DNA of 52,144 bases from Clostridiales bacterium (GCA_012521895.1 JAAYLK010000009.1:1-52144), one strand, 5' to 3'. Counted from the first letter of the stretch, positions 6,916-17,484 are shown. The notes: generated by a model from the letters alone, not told the origin. A program made the numbers and translations.

Positions 6916-7896
6916 GTGTTTGGCAAACTGATGAACAATTATTACTACGGCAAAAGCGGGAAGGGCGACTACAAGCGAGACGACCTGCCCCGCAACCGCT
7001 GGCAGCTGTTTTGGGAGATGCTGCGCGTGCGCATCGCGGGCTTGTTCCGCATGAACCTGATGACCGCCATCGCCTTCATTCCCATGATGTATGTGATGGT
7101 TGTTTTGATCAACACGCTGTTTGCCCACCTGGTCAATCTGTCCGAGGCGCTCTCCAACCCCGAGATGGCGGAGGCGGCGGCCCAACTGGCGCAGGACAGC
7201 CCCAACCAGGTATACAGCATCCTGTTCTCCGGCCTCATCATGATGATTCCAGCTATCCTGATCACCGGTCCCGTCCAGGCGGGCATGGCCTATGTCGCGC
7301 GCAACTGGGCGCGGGATGAGCACGCCTTTGTTTGGTCGGATTTCAAGGACGCGGTGAAGGACAACTGGAAGCAGGCGCTGGGCATCTCCGCCATCACCAG
7401 CGTTGTTCCGCTGCTGATGCTGGTGTGCTGGCAGTTTTATGGCAGCATGTCCAAGACCAACGGCGTCTTCTTCATCGTCCCCCAGGTGCTGACCCTGGCG
7501 CTGGGCTTGGTGTGGCTGATGTCTTTGACCTTCATGTATCCTTTGATGGTTACCTACAAGATGGGCTTTGGCACCGTCATCCGCAATGCCCTGCTGCTTA
7601 CCGTGGGCCGGCTGCCGCATGTTGCTGGCGCGCGCCTTGTCATGCTGGTGCCCACCATCATCGCGGGCCTTGTCGCCTTCTTCACGCCCTACATGATGTA
7701 CGCCGTGATGGCGCTGGCGGGCTACTACATCCTCATTGGCAACGGCCTGGCGCGCTTTGTGTACGCCTCCTTCACCAACGCCGTGTTTGACCGCTACATC
7801 AACCCCCGCATCGCGGGCGCCCAGGTCAACCGCGGGATGTCCACGGAAGAGGACGAGTTTGAGGAGGATGACCAGCCCCTGGAGGAAAATCCCTAA
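6916..7896 (+). CDS. DUF624/YesL-like integral membrane protein
   Basis: 326 residues. A basic cytoplasmic N-terminus (NRWQLFWEMLRVR) is followed by about six membrane segments, for example AIAFIPMMYVMVVLI, FSGLIMMIPAILIT and LTLALGLVWLMSLTF. The segment TGPVQAGMAYVARNWARDEH and the following DFKDAVKDNWKQAL resemble the conserved core of DUF624 proteins. The C-terminus is a very acidic tail (STEEDEFEEDDQPLEENP). GTG at 6916 is chosen because TGGAGG sits 7 bases upstream; the in-frame TTG at 6889 would lie upstream of the predicted transcript start. It is the first gene of a tightly packed run. The function of the family is not known; some members sit in sugar-uptake operons. Confidence 0.7.
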   Translation: MFGKLMNNYYYGKSGKGDYKRDDLPRNRWQLFWEMLRVRIAGLFRMNLMTAIAFIPMMYVMVVLINTLFAHLVNLSEALSNPEMAEAAAQLAQDSPNQVYSILFSGLIMMIPAILITGPVQAGMAYVARNWARDEHAFVWSDFKDAVKDNWKQALGISAITSVVPLLMLVCWQFYGSMSKTNGVFFIVPQVLTLALGLVWLMSLTFMYPLMVTYKMGFGTVIRNALLLTVGRLPHVAGARLVMLVPTIIAGLVAFFTPYMMYAVMALAGYYILIGNGLARFVYASFTNAVFDRYINPRIAGAQVNRGMSTEEDEFEEDDQPLEENP

Positions 7897-7899
7897 GCC

Positions 7900-8646
7900 A
7901 TGTACGCCGACTTTGCCCTGGTCTATGACCGCCTGATGGCGGAGGTGGACTATGACGCCTGGGCGCGGCACTACGCCGCGCTGCTTGAACAAAACGGCGT
8001 CTCACAAGGCGCCAGGGTGCTGGAAGCGGCCTGCGGCACCGGGAATCTGACGGTGCGCCTGGCCAAAACCTTTCAGGTTCAGCCCAGCGACCTCTCCCAG
8101 GAGATGTTGTCCGTAGCGGCCGGGAAAGCCAAGGCGCAGGGCCTGTCCCTGGCCTTTGTCCGCCAGGACATGCAGTCCCTCGCCAGCCACAGGCCGCAGG
8201 ACGCCGTCATCGCCGGCTGTGACGGGGTCAACTACCTGCTGACAGACCGGGAACTCAAGCGTTTTTTGAGCAGCGCGTATATGGTCTTAAAACCCGGCGG
8301 GGTGCTGGCCTTTGACCTTTCCAGCGAGGACAAATTGCGGCGCGTGCTGGGCAGCCAGCCCCAGGTGCTGCGCGAGGACGACATCTGCTACATCTGGGAC
8401 AACGCCTGGCAGGAGGACGCGCGGCGCCTGCACCTGTCCCTGTCCATTTTTGAGAAGCTGCCCACTGGCGCCTACCGGCGCATCGACGAGGACCAGGTGC
8501 AAAAGGCCTGGACCCGGGAACAAATCACCCGGGCTTTGGAAGAAGCCGGCTTTGAGGGGGTCGCCTGTTACGGCAATTTTGGCTTCGTGGCGCCCGAAGA
8601 AAACGCGCAGCGCCTGTTTTTCACCGCGCGCAAGCCTATCAAGTAG
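7900..8646 (+). CDS. Class I SAM-dependent methyltransferase
   Basis: 248 residues. The SAM-binding motif I is VLEAACGTGNLT (about residues 40-51). The acidic end of strand 2 is QPSDLSQEML and motif IV is AVIAGCDGVNYLL. The C-terminal part is an antiparallel-sheet region typical of Methyltransf_11/25 small-molecule or RNA methylases. The N-terminus YADFALVYDRLM resembles the leader of many clostridial methyltransferases that lie near rsfS or comE genes, but no such gene is here. It starts 3 bases after the DUF624-like gene, so the two are co-translated. The substrate is not predictable from sequence. Confidence 0.85.
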   Translation: MYADFALVYDRLMAEVDYDAWARHYAALLEQNGVSQGARVLEAACGTGNLTVRLAKTFQVQPSDLSQEMLSVAAGKAKAQGLSLAFVRQDMQSLASHRPQDAVIAGCDGVNYLLTDRELKRFLSSAYMVLKPGGVLAFDLSSEDKLRRVLGSQPQVLREDDICYIWDNAWQEDARRLHLSLSIFEKLPTGAYRRIDEDQVQKAWTREQITRALEEAGFEGVACYGNFGFVAPEENAQRLFFTARKPIK

Positions 8647-8664
8647 AGTTTGAAAGAGGAAACC

Positions 8665-9558
8665 ATGTCACAATCCATCGTTCATCCCGACCCTGACAGC
8701 CTGCTGCGCTTTACCCTAAACGGCGGCGAGGCGCGCGTATTGATGGTGCGCTCCACCGCCATGACCCAGGATGCGGCCCTCATCCACCAGGCCAGCGACA
8801 CCGCGATTGCCGCCCTGGGGCGCGTGCTGCCCGTGTGCGCCATGATGGGCGGCCTCATCAAGGAGCAGGCCGGACGCCTCACGGTTTCCATCGCGGGGGA
8901 TGGGGTTGGCGGGCGCATCACCTGCGGCGTTCAAGCCAACAAACTAAAAATTTCTGTCGAACACCCCCAAGCCGACCTGCCCCCGCGGGAAGACGGCAAG
9001 ATGGATGTCGCGGGCTTTGTCGGCAGCTCCGGCCAGTTGGTGGTGGTCAAGGACTTTGACAAGGGGGAGCCCTTCACCTCCATCAGCCACCTGGTGTCGG
9101 GCGAATTGGGCGAGGACTTTGCCAATTACTTCACCGTGTCAGAGCAGGTGCCCTCCCTGGTAGCCCTGGGCTGCTTAAACCAGGACGGCGTGGTGCTGTC
9201 CTCCGGCGGTATTTTAATCCAGGCCATGCCCGGCTGCCCGGACAGGACCATCCAGGACCTGGAGCTGCGCATCCCCTTCTTTGCCAACATCAGCCGCGAA
9301 ATTTATGATCGCAGCCTGATGGAACTGGCAAAAAGTTGGTTTCAAGACTTCAGTCCGCAGTTTCTGGGCGAGGAAGGCCTAAGCCTGCAATGTGACTGCA
9401 ACCGGGAGAAGATGCGCCGGGCCCTGGCTTCCCTGGGAAGGGAAGATCTCCGGGAAATCTTGGAATCCGGGGAACCTACCGCGCTCACCTGTCACTTCTG
9501 CCGAACCCAGCGTGAGTTTACTTCAGAGGACATCGCCGACTTGCTAAAGGAGAACTAA
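8665..9558 (+). CDS. hslO: Hsp33 redox-regulated chaperone
   Basis: 297 residues, the usual Hsp33 length. The N-terminal fold includes AVxA-like helices and GGLIKEQAG. The C-terminal zinc-binding redox switch is intact: CDC in LQCDCNREKM and CHFC in ALTCHFCRTQ, the four cysteines of the CxC-x(27-32)-CxxC motif. Under oxidative stress the cysteines release zinc and form disulfides, turning the protein into a holdase in the cytoplasm. The ATG at 8665 follows AAAGAGGAAA. It stands in the ftsH run, and Hsp33 is also found close to ftsH in Bacillus (ftsH-coaX-hslO), which supports the call. Confidence 0.95.
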   Translation: MSQSIVHPDPDSLLRFTLNGGEARVLMVRSTAMTQDAALIHQASDTAIAALGRVLPVCAMMGGLIKEQAGRLTVSIAGDGVGGRITCGVQANKLKISVEHPQADLPPREDGKMDVAGFVGSSGQLVVVKDFDKGEPFTSISHLVSGELGEDFANYFTVSEQVPSLVALGCLNQDGVVLSSGGILIQAMPGCPDRTIQDLELRIPFFANISREIYDRSLMELAKSWFQDFSPQFLGEEGLSLQCDCNREKMRRALASLGREDLREILESGEPTALTCHFCRTQREFTSEDIADLLKEN

Positions 9559-9561
9559 GCC

Positions 9562-10386
9562 TTGCCGCTGATTGATTTTGACAGCCATTTTACCGAATTT
9601 CTGCACCAGTGGCTGGAGGAGAACCAGGACCAGTTTTACGACATCGCCCAAGTGGAACTGATGATGCCGGAGATTTTTGAGCAGTTCACCCACCAGCCGG
9701 CCTCTTGGCTTAATGGGCAGACGCCCTTTGACTACTTTGAGCAGATTACCCAGCCGGAGGAGCTGGTGGCCCTGATGAAGGACTACCTAAACCAGCAGGT
9801 TCCCCTGCCGGAGCTGCTCCTGCTGCGCATCGCGGGCCTGGGCCTGCAAGCGGAAGAATCCCTGTGCGACCTGCTGCTGGATGCCCGGGAAGGCGTGGAA
9901 ATCCGCATGCTGTGCATCCGCTTGCTCAATGACATCGGCTCAAAACGCATGATGCACACCTACATCAACTGGCAGCGCGCACGGGAGGACCGTGACGACC
10001 TGGCCGATTTTTCCCTGGAAAGCTTGGAGGACATGGGGGACGAGGCGATGCCCTACATGCTCGAAGCGCTGGAGGACGCCAACGACACCGGGCGGGAAGC
10101 CCTGCTGTCGGTGCTCAGCCGCTACCCCGGGCATCCGGAAACCTACGACCACCTCATCCGCCTGTTTGACGCCCTGCCGGAGCGCCAGGCCATCCTGGCG
10201 GCTTACCTGGCCCGCCTGGGCGATGAACGCGCCTTGCCGCTTTTGATGGAGCGCGCCCAGGAAGAGGGGCTGAAGTACTTGGACTACATCGAGCTGCGCG
10301 CCGCCATTGAAGCCCTGGGCGGTGAAGCCCCGGCGCGCACCTTTGATGAAGACCCCGAATACGAAGCCTTCTTTGGATTGAACTGA
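9562..10386 (+). CDS. Helical-repeat (HEAT-like) acidic protein of unknown function
   Basis: 274 residues, very acidic and almost all helical. Repeating helix pairs with alternating Leu/Ala and Asp/Glu, such as EALEDANDTGREALLSVLSRYPGHPE and AILAAYLARLGDERALPLLMERAQEEG (each read in parts), look like HEAT or armadillo-type repeats. There is no signal peptide or membrane segment. The start is a TTG with AAGGAG 9 bases upstream; no ATG occurs until residue 34. It lies 3 bases after hslO and 1 base before the next gene. A scaffold or adaptor role in the membrane quality-control group of genes is conceivable, but I do not recognise a named family. Confidence 0.7.
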   Translation: MPLIDFDSHFTEFLHQWLEENQDQFYDIAQVELMMPEIFEQFTHQPASWLNGQTPFDYFEQITQPEELVALMKDYLNQQVPLPELLLLRIAGLGLQAEESLCDLLLDAREGVEIRMLCIRLLNDIGSKRMMHTYINWQRAREDRDDLADFSLESLEDMGDEAMPYMLEALEDANDTGREALLSVLSRYPGHPETYDHLIRLFDALPERQAILAAYLARLGDERALPLLMERAQEEGLKYLDYIELRAAIEALGGEAPARTFDEDPEYEAFFGLN

Positions 10387-10387
10387 T

Positions 10388-12148
10388 ATGATTTGCAGGA
10401 ATTGTCAACAGGAATCAAACGCCGCCTCCCGCGTCTGCCCGCATTGCGGCCAGTACATGGGGGCGGAGTCCGTCCTGTTTGATGATGACCAGACCGCCCT
10501 GGTGGACCAGGTGGACGACAGGCGGTGGAACTACAGCACTGCGCCCTCCCGCAAAGCCGACGGCCACAAAGCGCGCCGCAAGCGCGGAAAGCGCCGCAGT
10601 CGATTGACCAAACGCGACACCTACCAAAGCCGCATGATCAACTGGCTGATGGTGGCGGTGGTGGCGCTGGGGTTCTTGTTTATCCTGGCGGCTGCCGGCC
10701 TGGTCTGGCTGCAAGTGACGCCTGAGGGCCAGCTGGTCAAGGCGCGCATGGGCCGCCCGGCCAGCGCCCAGGCCTATTGGTCCCTGGGGACGGAGTATTT
10801 GGACCAGGGCTATGTGGGCCGCTCCATCGACACCTATTTAAAAGCGGAGCAGATTGAGCCGGAGCGCGCGGACCTGGATGAAAAGCTACTCCTGCTGGCG
10901 GAGGCCTATGAGGCCGCCAACCGCATCAGCGACGCCGAAGCGGTCTACAAGCGCATCTATACCACCCTGGCGCCTGAAAAATCCGAGGCCTACCGCCTGG
11001 CCATCAACATCATGCTCTCCCAGGACCGCCAGTTTGAAGCGGTCAGCCTGATGCAGACCGCCTTTGAGAAAACCGGGGAAGAGGGCTTCTTCAACCAGCG
11101 CTCCCAGCTGGTGCCCCAGCCGCCCAAGGCCTCCCTGGCTTCCGGACGGCACATGTTCTCCAAAAATGTGGAGTTTATTTCCTCCCAGGATTACGAAATC
11201 TGGTACACCACGGGCGAGGGCCTGCTGCCGGAGACCGGGCAGCTGTACACCGGCCCCATCACCCTCAATGAGGGCACCTACAACTTCCGCGCGGTGGCCC
11301 TCTCCCAAAACCTGGTCAGCGATGAGATGTCCATCCGCTACGTCATCACCCTGCCCACGCCGCTTGCGCCCAAGACCAACATGGAGTCCAAGACCTATGA
11401 GCGGCAAATCAAGGTGTCATTGCGCATTGTGGATGAGGAGGACAAAAATGTCACCCTCTACTACACCATTGACGGCACCAAGCCCAACCTGGATTCCCCC
11501 AAGTGGACGGGTGAACCCATCCTGATGCCTCCGGGCCGCAGCTTCCTACGCGCCATCGCGGTCAACCGCTACGGCAAGATCTCCAATGAGATGGTGGTTG
11601 AGTACAAGGTGGAGCGCCCCTTCAGGAACTTCTTCCGCTCAGAAAACGACCAGTTCACCGAGTTTGCTTTGATGAAGACCACCTATGACCAGTTCAAGGC
11701 CAAGTTCGGCGAGCCAAGCGCCATTGAGCCGGTCGAAGATGACGCGGTGAACGGGGCGACCGCTGTCTATCAGTACCCCTGGGGCGAGGCGCGCTTTGTG
11801 CAAACGGAGGACGGCCTGCTGATTTATGACGTAAAAACCAGCCAGGCCAACATGACGGCGCCCCGTAAAACAAAGGTGGGCATGGCCATTGATGATGTGA
11901 CGAAAAATTTCCGCGACATGGGCCAGGTGCCCAATGAGCGGGGCGACCGGGGCATCTACTACGACCTGGTCAACGGCTATGCCCGTTTCCGCGTGGCGTC
12001 GGATGACCCCAACACGGGACGCCTGGAATATGTCTACGCCGGCAACACCGATGGCAGCACCACCTTGCTGTACTATGACATCGTAGATGGCAAGGTATCC
12101 GGCATCAGCATGCGCTACATCAACCGCCGCCTGTCCATGGTGGAGTAA
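10388..12148 (+). CDS. Zinc-ribbon / membrane anchor / TPR / chitobiase-like domain protein
   Basis: 586 residues with an unusual architecture. An N-terminal zinc ribbon has Cys3, Cys6, Cys17 and Cys20 (CRNC and CPHC). A basic linker (RRKRGKRRSR) precedes a single membrane helix at about 82-103 (LMVAVVALGFLFILAAAGLVW). Outside follow TPR-like helices (about 125-235), then two CHB_HEX_C-type beta domains (VEFISSQDYEIWYTT and SLRIVDEEDKNVTLYYTIDGTKP regions, about 250-415). A C-terminal module of about 165 residues has two repeats around YQYPWGEARF and YYDLVNGYARF. The zinc ribbon should be cytoplasmic and the rest extracellular. It starts one base after the helical-repeat gene and precedes ftsH. 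The function is unknown; the beta domains suggest carbohydrate or cell-wall contact. Confidence 0.75.
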   Translation: MICRNCQQESNAASRVCPHCGQYMGAESVLFDDDQTALVDQVDDRRWNYSTAPSRKADGHKARRKRGKRRSRLTKRDTYQSRMINWLMVAVVALGFLFILAAAGLVWLQVTPEGQLVKARMGRPASAQAYWSLGTEYLDQGYVGRSIDTYLKAEQIEPERADLDEKLLLLAEAYEAANRISDAEAVYKRIYTTLAPEKSEAYRLAINIMLSQDRQFEAVSLMQTAFEKTGEEGFFNQRSQLVPQPPKASLASGRHMFSKNVEFISSQDYEIWYTTGEGLLPETGQLYTGPITLNEGTYNFRAVALSQNLVSDEMSIRYVITLPTPLAPKTNMESKTYERQIKVSLRIVDEEDKNVTLYYTIDGTKPNLDSPKWTGEPILMPPGRSFLRAIAVNRYGKISNEMVVEYKVERPFRNFFRSENDQFTEFALMKTTYDQFKAKFGEPSAIEPVEDDAVNGATAVYQYPWGEARFVQTEDGLLIYDVKTSQANMTAPRKTKVGMAIDDVTKNFRDMGQVPNERGDRGIYYDLVNGYARFRVASDDPNTGRLEYVYAGNTDGSTTLLYYDIVDGKVSGISMRYINRRLSMVE

Positions 12149-12183
12149 CAACAAACATCCGGGCAACCGGGTTGGAGTAAAGA

Positions 12184-14034
<1,851 letters not shown>

Positions 14035-14049
14035 TTCAATCATATAAGC

Positions 14050-14083
14050 AAAAGCCCACCGTCATTTTCACTGGTGGGCTTTT
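14050..14083. terminator. Bidirectional terminator between ftsH and the E2-like gene
   Basis: AAAAGCCCACC and GGTGGGCTTTT form an 11-bp stem with a 12-base loop. The A-run and T-run on the two sides let it serve both convergent genes. Confidence 0.9.
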
Positions 14084-14100
14084 CATACTTTGTAGATTCT

Positions 14101-15045
14101 TCAGCTGGCCTTGCGGATGCGCTTGGTCAACTTGTGCATGCGGCTGCGGAAACGGTTTTTCTTGCGCTTGACCGGCGGCAGGCTGATGACATGGCCTTCG
14201 TCAAAGTACACCTGTTCCGGTGGCTTCTCCAGCTCCTGGGGGTTGTTGAGCAGGTGCTGGAACTGGCGCAGGAACTTGCTGTAGATCATCCCGGCGCAGA
14301 TGCGCTCATCCGCGGTGACCCCGGCGGGCAGGATGCGCTTGCGCACCGCTTGACCGCTGCTGTCCAATTCCACAGTGCGCTCCACGTTGCCAATCACCAC
14401 AAACTGCGAGGTGGTGCCGAAGTTGTAGATGTGGTGGAAGACATGGGGCAGACCGATGGAGGCGTTGTTGCTAAAGAACAGCCCGGTGTGGAAGGGGCTG
14501 GCGTCCAGCAGGTACTTGGGCAGCAGGCCATAGCGGTCCAGCAGGCGCCCCAAGGTCACGATGGTGTTGGCGATGAGGGGGTTTTTTAGCAAGGTGGCGA
14601 CCTTCAGCGTGCTGTTGTCCGCGTCTTCCTTGCGGGTTAATTCAATGGCCTGGGTGATGCGCGCGGCCACGTCAAAGATGGTGTCGTGCGGGTCAAACTT
14701 GCACTTGGCGATGTTCTCCTTCACCGACCCGTCCGCGGTATCCTGCAGCACGGCAAAGGAGCACATGATGTCCTTGCGCGTGTAAAAGCGCTTGTTGGCG
14801 ATGAAGCGGTTCAGCTCCGGCTGCTGGGAGATGCAGCGCACATAGGCTGCGATGAACAGCTCCATGAAGGTGATGCGGTAGCCTTCCCGCGCCTTTTCCG
14901 CCAGGAAGCGGGCCAGCTTTTCGTAGTCGATTTTATAGGTCATCATCACCTGCGCGTCACAGCGCATGGGCATGAGGTAAGGCGTCAAAGCGATGACAGG
15001 GTCAATGTTTTTGACCAGGTAGCCATCCCCGCGTTTTCCAAACAT
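14101..15045 (-). CDS. 2-oxoacid dehydrogenase E2-like acyltransferase domain protein, degenerate active site
   Basis: 314 residues that resemble the catalytic core of lipoyl acyltransferases (CAT-like fold). The family features FMELFIAAYVRCISQQPELN, GLPHVFHHIYNFGTTSQFVVIG and the C-terminal helix carrying FLRQFQHLLNNP are present (each read in parts). There is no lipoyl domain and no E1-binding domain. The catalytic motif DHRxxDG of E2 reads DERICAG here (246-252), so the essential His is Glu and the Asp is Ala. Normal acyl transfer is therefore unlikely. The C-terminus is strongly basic (KRKKNRFRSRMHKLTKRIRKAS). It stands alone with its own promoter, divergent from the aldolase gene. Lone E2-like proteins of this size occur in clostridia with unknown role. 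Confidence 0.75.
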   Translation of the reverse strand: MFGKRGDGYLVKNIDPVIALTPYLMPMRCDAQVMMTYKIDYEKLARFLAEKAREGYRITFMELFIAAYVRCISQQPELNRFIANKRFYTRKDIMCSFAVLQDTADGSVKENIAKCKFDPHDTIFDVAARITQAIELTRKEDADNSTLKVATLLKNPLIANTIVTLGRLLDRYGLLPKYLLDASPFHTGLFFSNNASIGLPHVFHHIYNFGTTSQFVVIGNVERTVELDSSGQAVRKRILPAGVTADERICAGMIYSKFLRQFQHLLNNPQELEKPPEQVYFDEGHVISLPPVKRKKNRFRSRMHKLTKRIRKAS

Positions 15046-15092
15046 GTTTCTTCCTTCTTCCTCCTGTTTCGCAATGCTTTCAGGATGTGCAA

Positions 15093-15121
15093 AGTATAGA
15101 TGGATGCAGGGTTTCTGTCAA
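15093..15121 (-). promoter_or_regulatory. Sigma-A promoter for the E2-like gene
   Basis: On the minus strand TTGACA (15116-15121), a 17-base spacer and TATACT (15093-15098). The leader before the ATG at 15045 is about 40 bases. Confidence 0.85.
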
Positions 15122-15131
15122 TCAAAGCGGT

Positions 15132-15160
15132 TTGACAGGAGGGCATGGCAGCAGTATACT
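15132..15160 (+). promoter_or_regulatory. Sigma-A promoter for the aldolase-PFK cluster
   Basis: TTGACA at 15132-15137, a 17-base spacer and TATACT at 15155-15160, a near-consensus and presumably strong promoter. Its -35 lies only 10 bases from the -35 of the divergent promoter. Confidence 0.88.
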
Positions 15161-15172
15161 TATAGAAAAGCC

Positions 15173-15193
15173 CTGTCCGCCCCAGGCGGGCAG
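15173..15193 (+). repeat. Leader hairpin before the aldolase gene
   Basis: CTGTCCGCC pairs with GGCGGGCAG (one G-U) with a 3-base loop, ending a few bases before the AGGAGGAA ribosome binding site. No T-run follows. It could stabilise the 5' end of a highly expressed mRNA; this is inferred. Confidence 0.5.
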
Positions 15194-15205
15194 TTAGGAG
15201 GAAGT

Positions 15206-16135
15206 ATGCCGTTAGTCAACTCCAGGGAAATGTTCAAGAAAGCGTACGAAGGCGGCTATGCCATCGGCGCTTTTAACGTCAACAACATGGAAATCATCCA
15301 GGGCATCGTCGAAGGCGCGTCCGAGGAAAAAGCGCCCCTGATTTTGCAGGTGTCCGCCGGCGCGCGCAAGTACGCAAACCACACCTACCTGATGAAGCTG
15401 ATCGAAGCCGCTGTGGACACCAGCGATCTGGACATCGTCGTCCACCTGGACCACGGCCCGGACTTTGAGACCTGCAAATCCGTCATCGACGGCGGTTTCA
15501 CTTCCGTCATGATCGACGGCTCCCACCTGCCCTTCAAAGAGAACATCGCGCTGACCCGCCGCGTGGTGGAATACGCCCACGACCGCAATATCACCGTTGA
15601 GGGCGAGCTGGGCCGCCTGGCCGGCGTTGAGGACGACATCAAGGTCTCCGCCGAGGATTCCTCCTACACCCGCCCTGAAGAAGTGGAAGAGTTCGTCCAC
15701 AAGACCGGGGTGGACAGCCTGGCCATCGCCATTGGCACCAGCCACGGCGCCTTCAAGTTCAAGGGCGAGCCCAAGCTGCGCTTTGACATCCTGGAAGAAG
15801 TGGAGCGCCGCCTGCCTGGCTTCCCCATCGTGCTGCACGGCGCGTCCAGCGTCATTCCCGAGTATGTGGAGATGATCAACAAGTTTGGCGGCAAGCTGGA
15901 CGGCGCCCAGGGCGTGCCCGAAGCCATGCTGCGCAAAGCCGCTTCCATGGCCGTTTGCAAAATCAACATCGACTCGGACCTGCGCCTGGCTTTCACCGCC
16001 ATGATCCGCAAGCACTTCGCCGAGCATCCCGACCACTTTGACCCCCGCCAGTACCTGACCGACGCCCGTGCGGCACTCAAGGGCATGGTGAAGCACAAGA
16101 TCGTCAACGTCTTGGGCTGCAACGGAAAAGGCTGA
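15206..16135 (+). CDS. fba: Class II fructose-1,6-bisphosphate aldolase
   Basis: 309 residues, typical of class II aldolases. HLDHG at 80-84 gives the catalytic Asp82 and the zinc ligand His83; further zinc or phosphate contacts are in EGELGRLAG, GTSHGAFKF and VLHGASSV, and NIDSDLR near the C-terminus binds phosphate. It splits fructose-1,6-bisphosphate into dihydroxyacetone phosphate and glyceraldehyde-3-phosphate in the cytoplasm. The start at 15206 has AGGAGGAA just upstream, and the protein then begins MPLVNSREMF as its relatives do. It leads a cluster with two phosphofructokinases, so the step before it is encoded next door. A tagatose-bisphosphate aldolase is a less likely alternative. 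Confidence 0.95.
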   Translation: MPLVNSREMFKKAYEGGYAIGAFNVNNMEIIQGIVEGASEEKAPLILQVSAGARKYANHTYLMKLIEAAVDTSDLDIVVHLDHGPDFETCKSVIDGGFTSVMIDGSHLPFKENIALTRRVVEYAHDRNITVEGELGRLAGVEDDIKVSAEDSSYTRPEEVEEFVHKTGVDSLAIAIGTSHGAFKFKGEPKLRFDILEEVERRLPGFPIVLHGASSVIPEYVEMINKFGGKLDGAQGVPEAMLRKAASMAVCKINIDSDLRLAFTAMIRKHFAEHPDHFDPRQYLTDARAALKGMVKHKIVNVLGCNGKG

Positions 16136-16143
16136 TTTCTCAC

Positions 16144-16168
16144 TGCCCGGTGCCCTTGGTACCGGGCA
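16144..16168 (+). repeat. Intercistronic hairpin between aldolase and PPi-type PFK
   Basis: TGCCCGGT and ACCGGGCA form an 8-bp stem with a 9-base loop and no T-run. It may be an mRNA stabiliser or processing site that allows different expression of the two genes. Confidence 0.5.
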
Positions 16169-16199
16169 TCCTCATGTTTATGTATAAAGGATGGTTCAC

Positions 16200-17411
16200 A
16201 TGGAATTAAAAGGAAAAGTCGTTGTCGCGCAGGGGGGCGGCCCCACCGCCGTCATCAACCAGTCCCTGGTGGGCGCTGTGCTTGAAAGCCGCAAGTTCCC
16301 CCAGATTACTCAGGTGTATGGCGCTGTGGGCGGCGTGCGCGGCATCGTTGATGAGCACTTCATGGACCTCACCCAGGAGACCACCCACAACCTGGAGCGC
16401 GTCGCTGTGACCCCGTCCAGCGCCCTGTCCTCCACCCGTGACAAGCCCGACCAGAAATACTGCGAGGAAATCTTCAAGGTATTCAAGGCCCATGATGTCC
16501 GCTATTTCTTCTACATCGGCGGCAACGACTCCTCCGACACCGTGCGCATCGTCAACGAAGAAGCAGAGCGCAGCAAGTACGAGTTCCGCGCCATCCACAT
16601 CCCCAAGACCATCGACAACGACCTCATGGTCAACGACCACACCCCGGGTTTCCCCTCCGCGGCCAAGTTTGTGTCCCAGGCCTTTGCCGGGCTCAACCTG
16701 GACAACCGCGCCCTGCCCGGCGTCCACATCGGCGTTGTGATGGGCCGTCATGCCGGCTTCCTCACCGCTGCCGCCGCCGCGGCCCGCAAGAACATCGATG
16801 ACGGCCCGCACCTGGTCTATGTGCCCGAGCGCGCCTTTGAGATTGACAACTTCTTAAGCGATGTCAAAGCCATGTACGACAAGCATGGCCGCTGCCTGGT
16901 GGCGGTGTCAGAAGGCATCCAGGACGCCAGCGGCACCCCCATCCTGGCCAAACTCATGGAGACCGAGCGTGACGCCCACGGCAACATGCAGCTGTCCGGC
17001 ACCGGCGCCCTGGGCGAGCAGCTGGCCAACCAGATTAAGGAAAAGCTTGGCCTCAAGCGTGTGCGCTCTGACACCCTGGGCTACCTGCAGCGCTCCTTCT
17101 TAGGCTGCGTGTCCGAGGTCGACCAGCAGGAAGCCCGCGAAGTGGGTGAGAAGGCCGCGCAGTTTGCCATCTGGCACAATGTGGACGGCTCCATCACCAT
17201 CCACCGCACCGGGGATTACTCCGTGGACTACCGCCTGACCAACCTGAAGGAAATCGCCGCCAAGACCCGCTTGATGCCCGACAGCTTCATCAACAAGGCC
17301 GGCAACAACGTCTCTGACGCCTTCATCCACTACCTGCGTCCGCTGCTGGGGGCTGAAACCCATTACGCCTCCCTGCGCGCGCCGCTGGCACAGAAGATCC
17401 TCAACAAATAA
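16200..17411 (+). CDS. pfp: Phosphofructokinase of the pyrophosphate-dependent type
   Basis: 403 residues, longer than ATP-PFK. Two residue positions point to pyrophosphate use: the phosphate-donor site reads GGNDSSDT instead of the ATP-type GGDGS, and the catalytic loop reads PKTIDNDL with Lys ahead of TIDND, where ATP enzymes have Gly. Other substrate motifs are VVMGRHAGF and the GGGPTAVINQS start. It would interconvert fructose-6-phosphate and fructose-1,6-bisphosphate, reversibly if PPi is the donor. The start at 16200 is favoured over 16191 because AAAGGA is 9 bases upstream. It lies between aldolase and an ATP-type PFK. The GGND variant of the usual GGDD means the donor should be tested. 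Confidence 0.88.
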   Translation: MELKGKVVVAQGGGPTAVINQSLVGAVLESRKFPQITQVYGAVGGVRGIVDEHFMDLTQETTHNLERVAVTPSSALSSTRDKPDQKYCEEIFKVFKAHDVRYFFYIGGNDSSDTVRIVNEEAERSKYEFRAIHIPKTIDNDLMVNDHTPGFPSAAKFVSQAFAGLNLDNRALPGVHIGVVMGRHAGFLTAAAAAARKNIDDGPHLVYVPERAFEIDNFLSDVKAMYDKHGRCLVAVSEGIQDASGTPILAKLMETERDAHGNMQLSGTGALGEQLANQIKEKLGLKRVRSDTLGYLQRSFLGCVSEVDQQEAREVGEKAAQFAIWHNVDGSITIHRTGDYSVDYRLTNLKEIAAKTRLMPDSFINKAGNNVSDAFIHYLRPLLGAETHYASLRAPLAQKILNK

Positions 17412-17421
17412 GGCACACACA

Positions 17422-17452
17422 GGGCAGGATGGCGAGCCGTCCTGCCTTTTTT
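17422..17452 (+). terminator. Terminator between the two PFK genes
   Basis: GGCAGGA pairs with TCCTGCC around a 10-base loop, followed by six T. It lies 11 bases after the PPi-type PFK stop. No clear promoter was seen after it, so it may be partial and set a lower level for the second PFK. Confidence 0.75.
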
Positions 17453-17484
17453 CTTCCAAGAACACACAACCTGGGGGTAAAACC

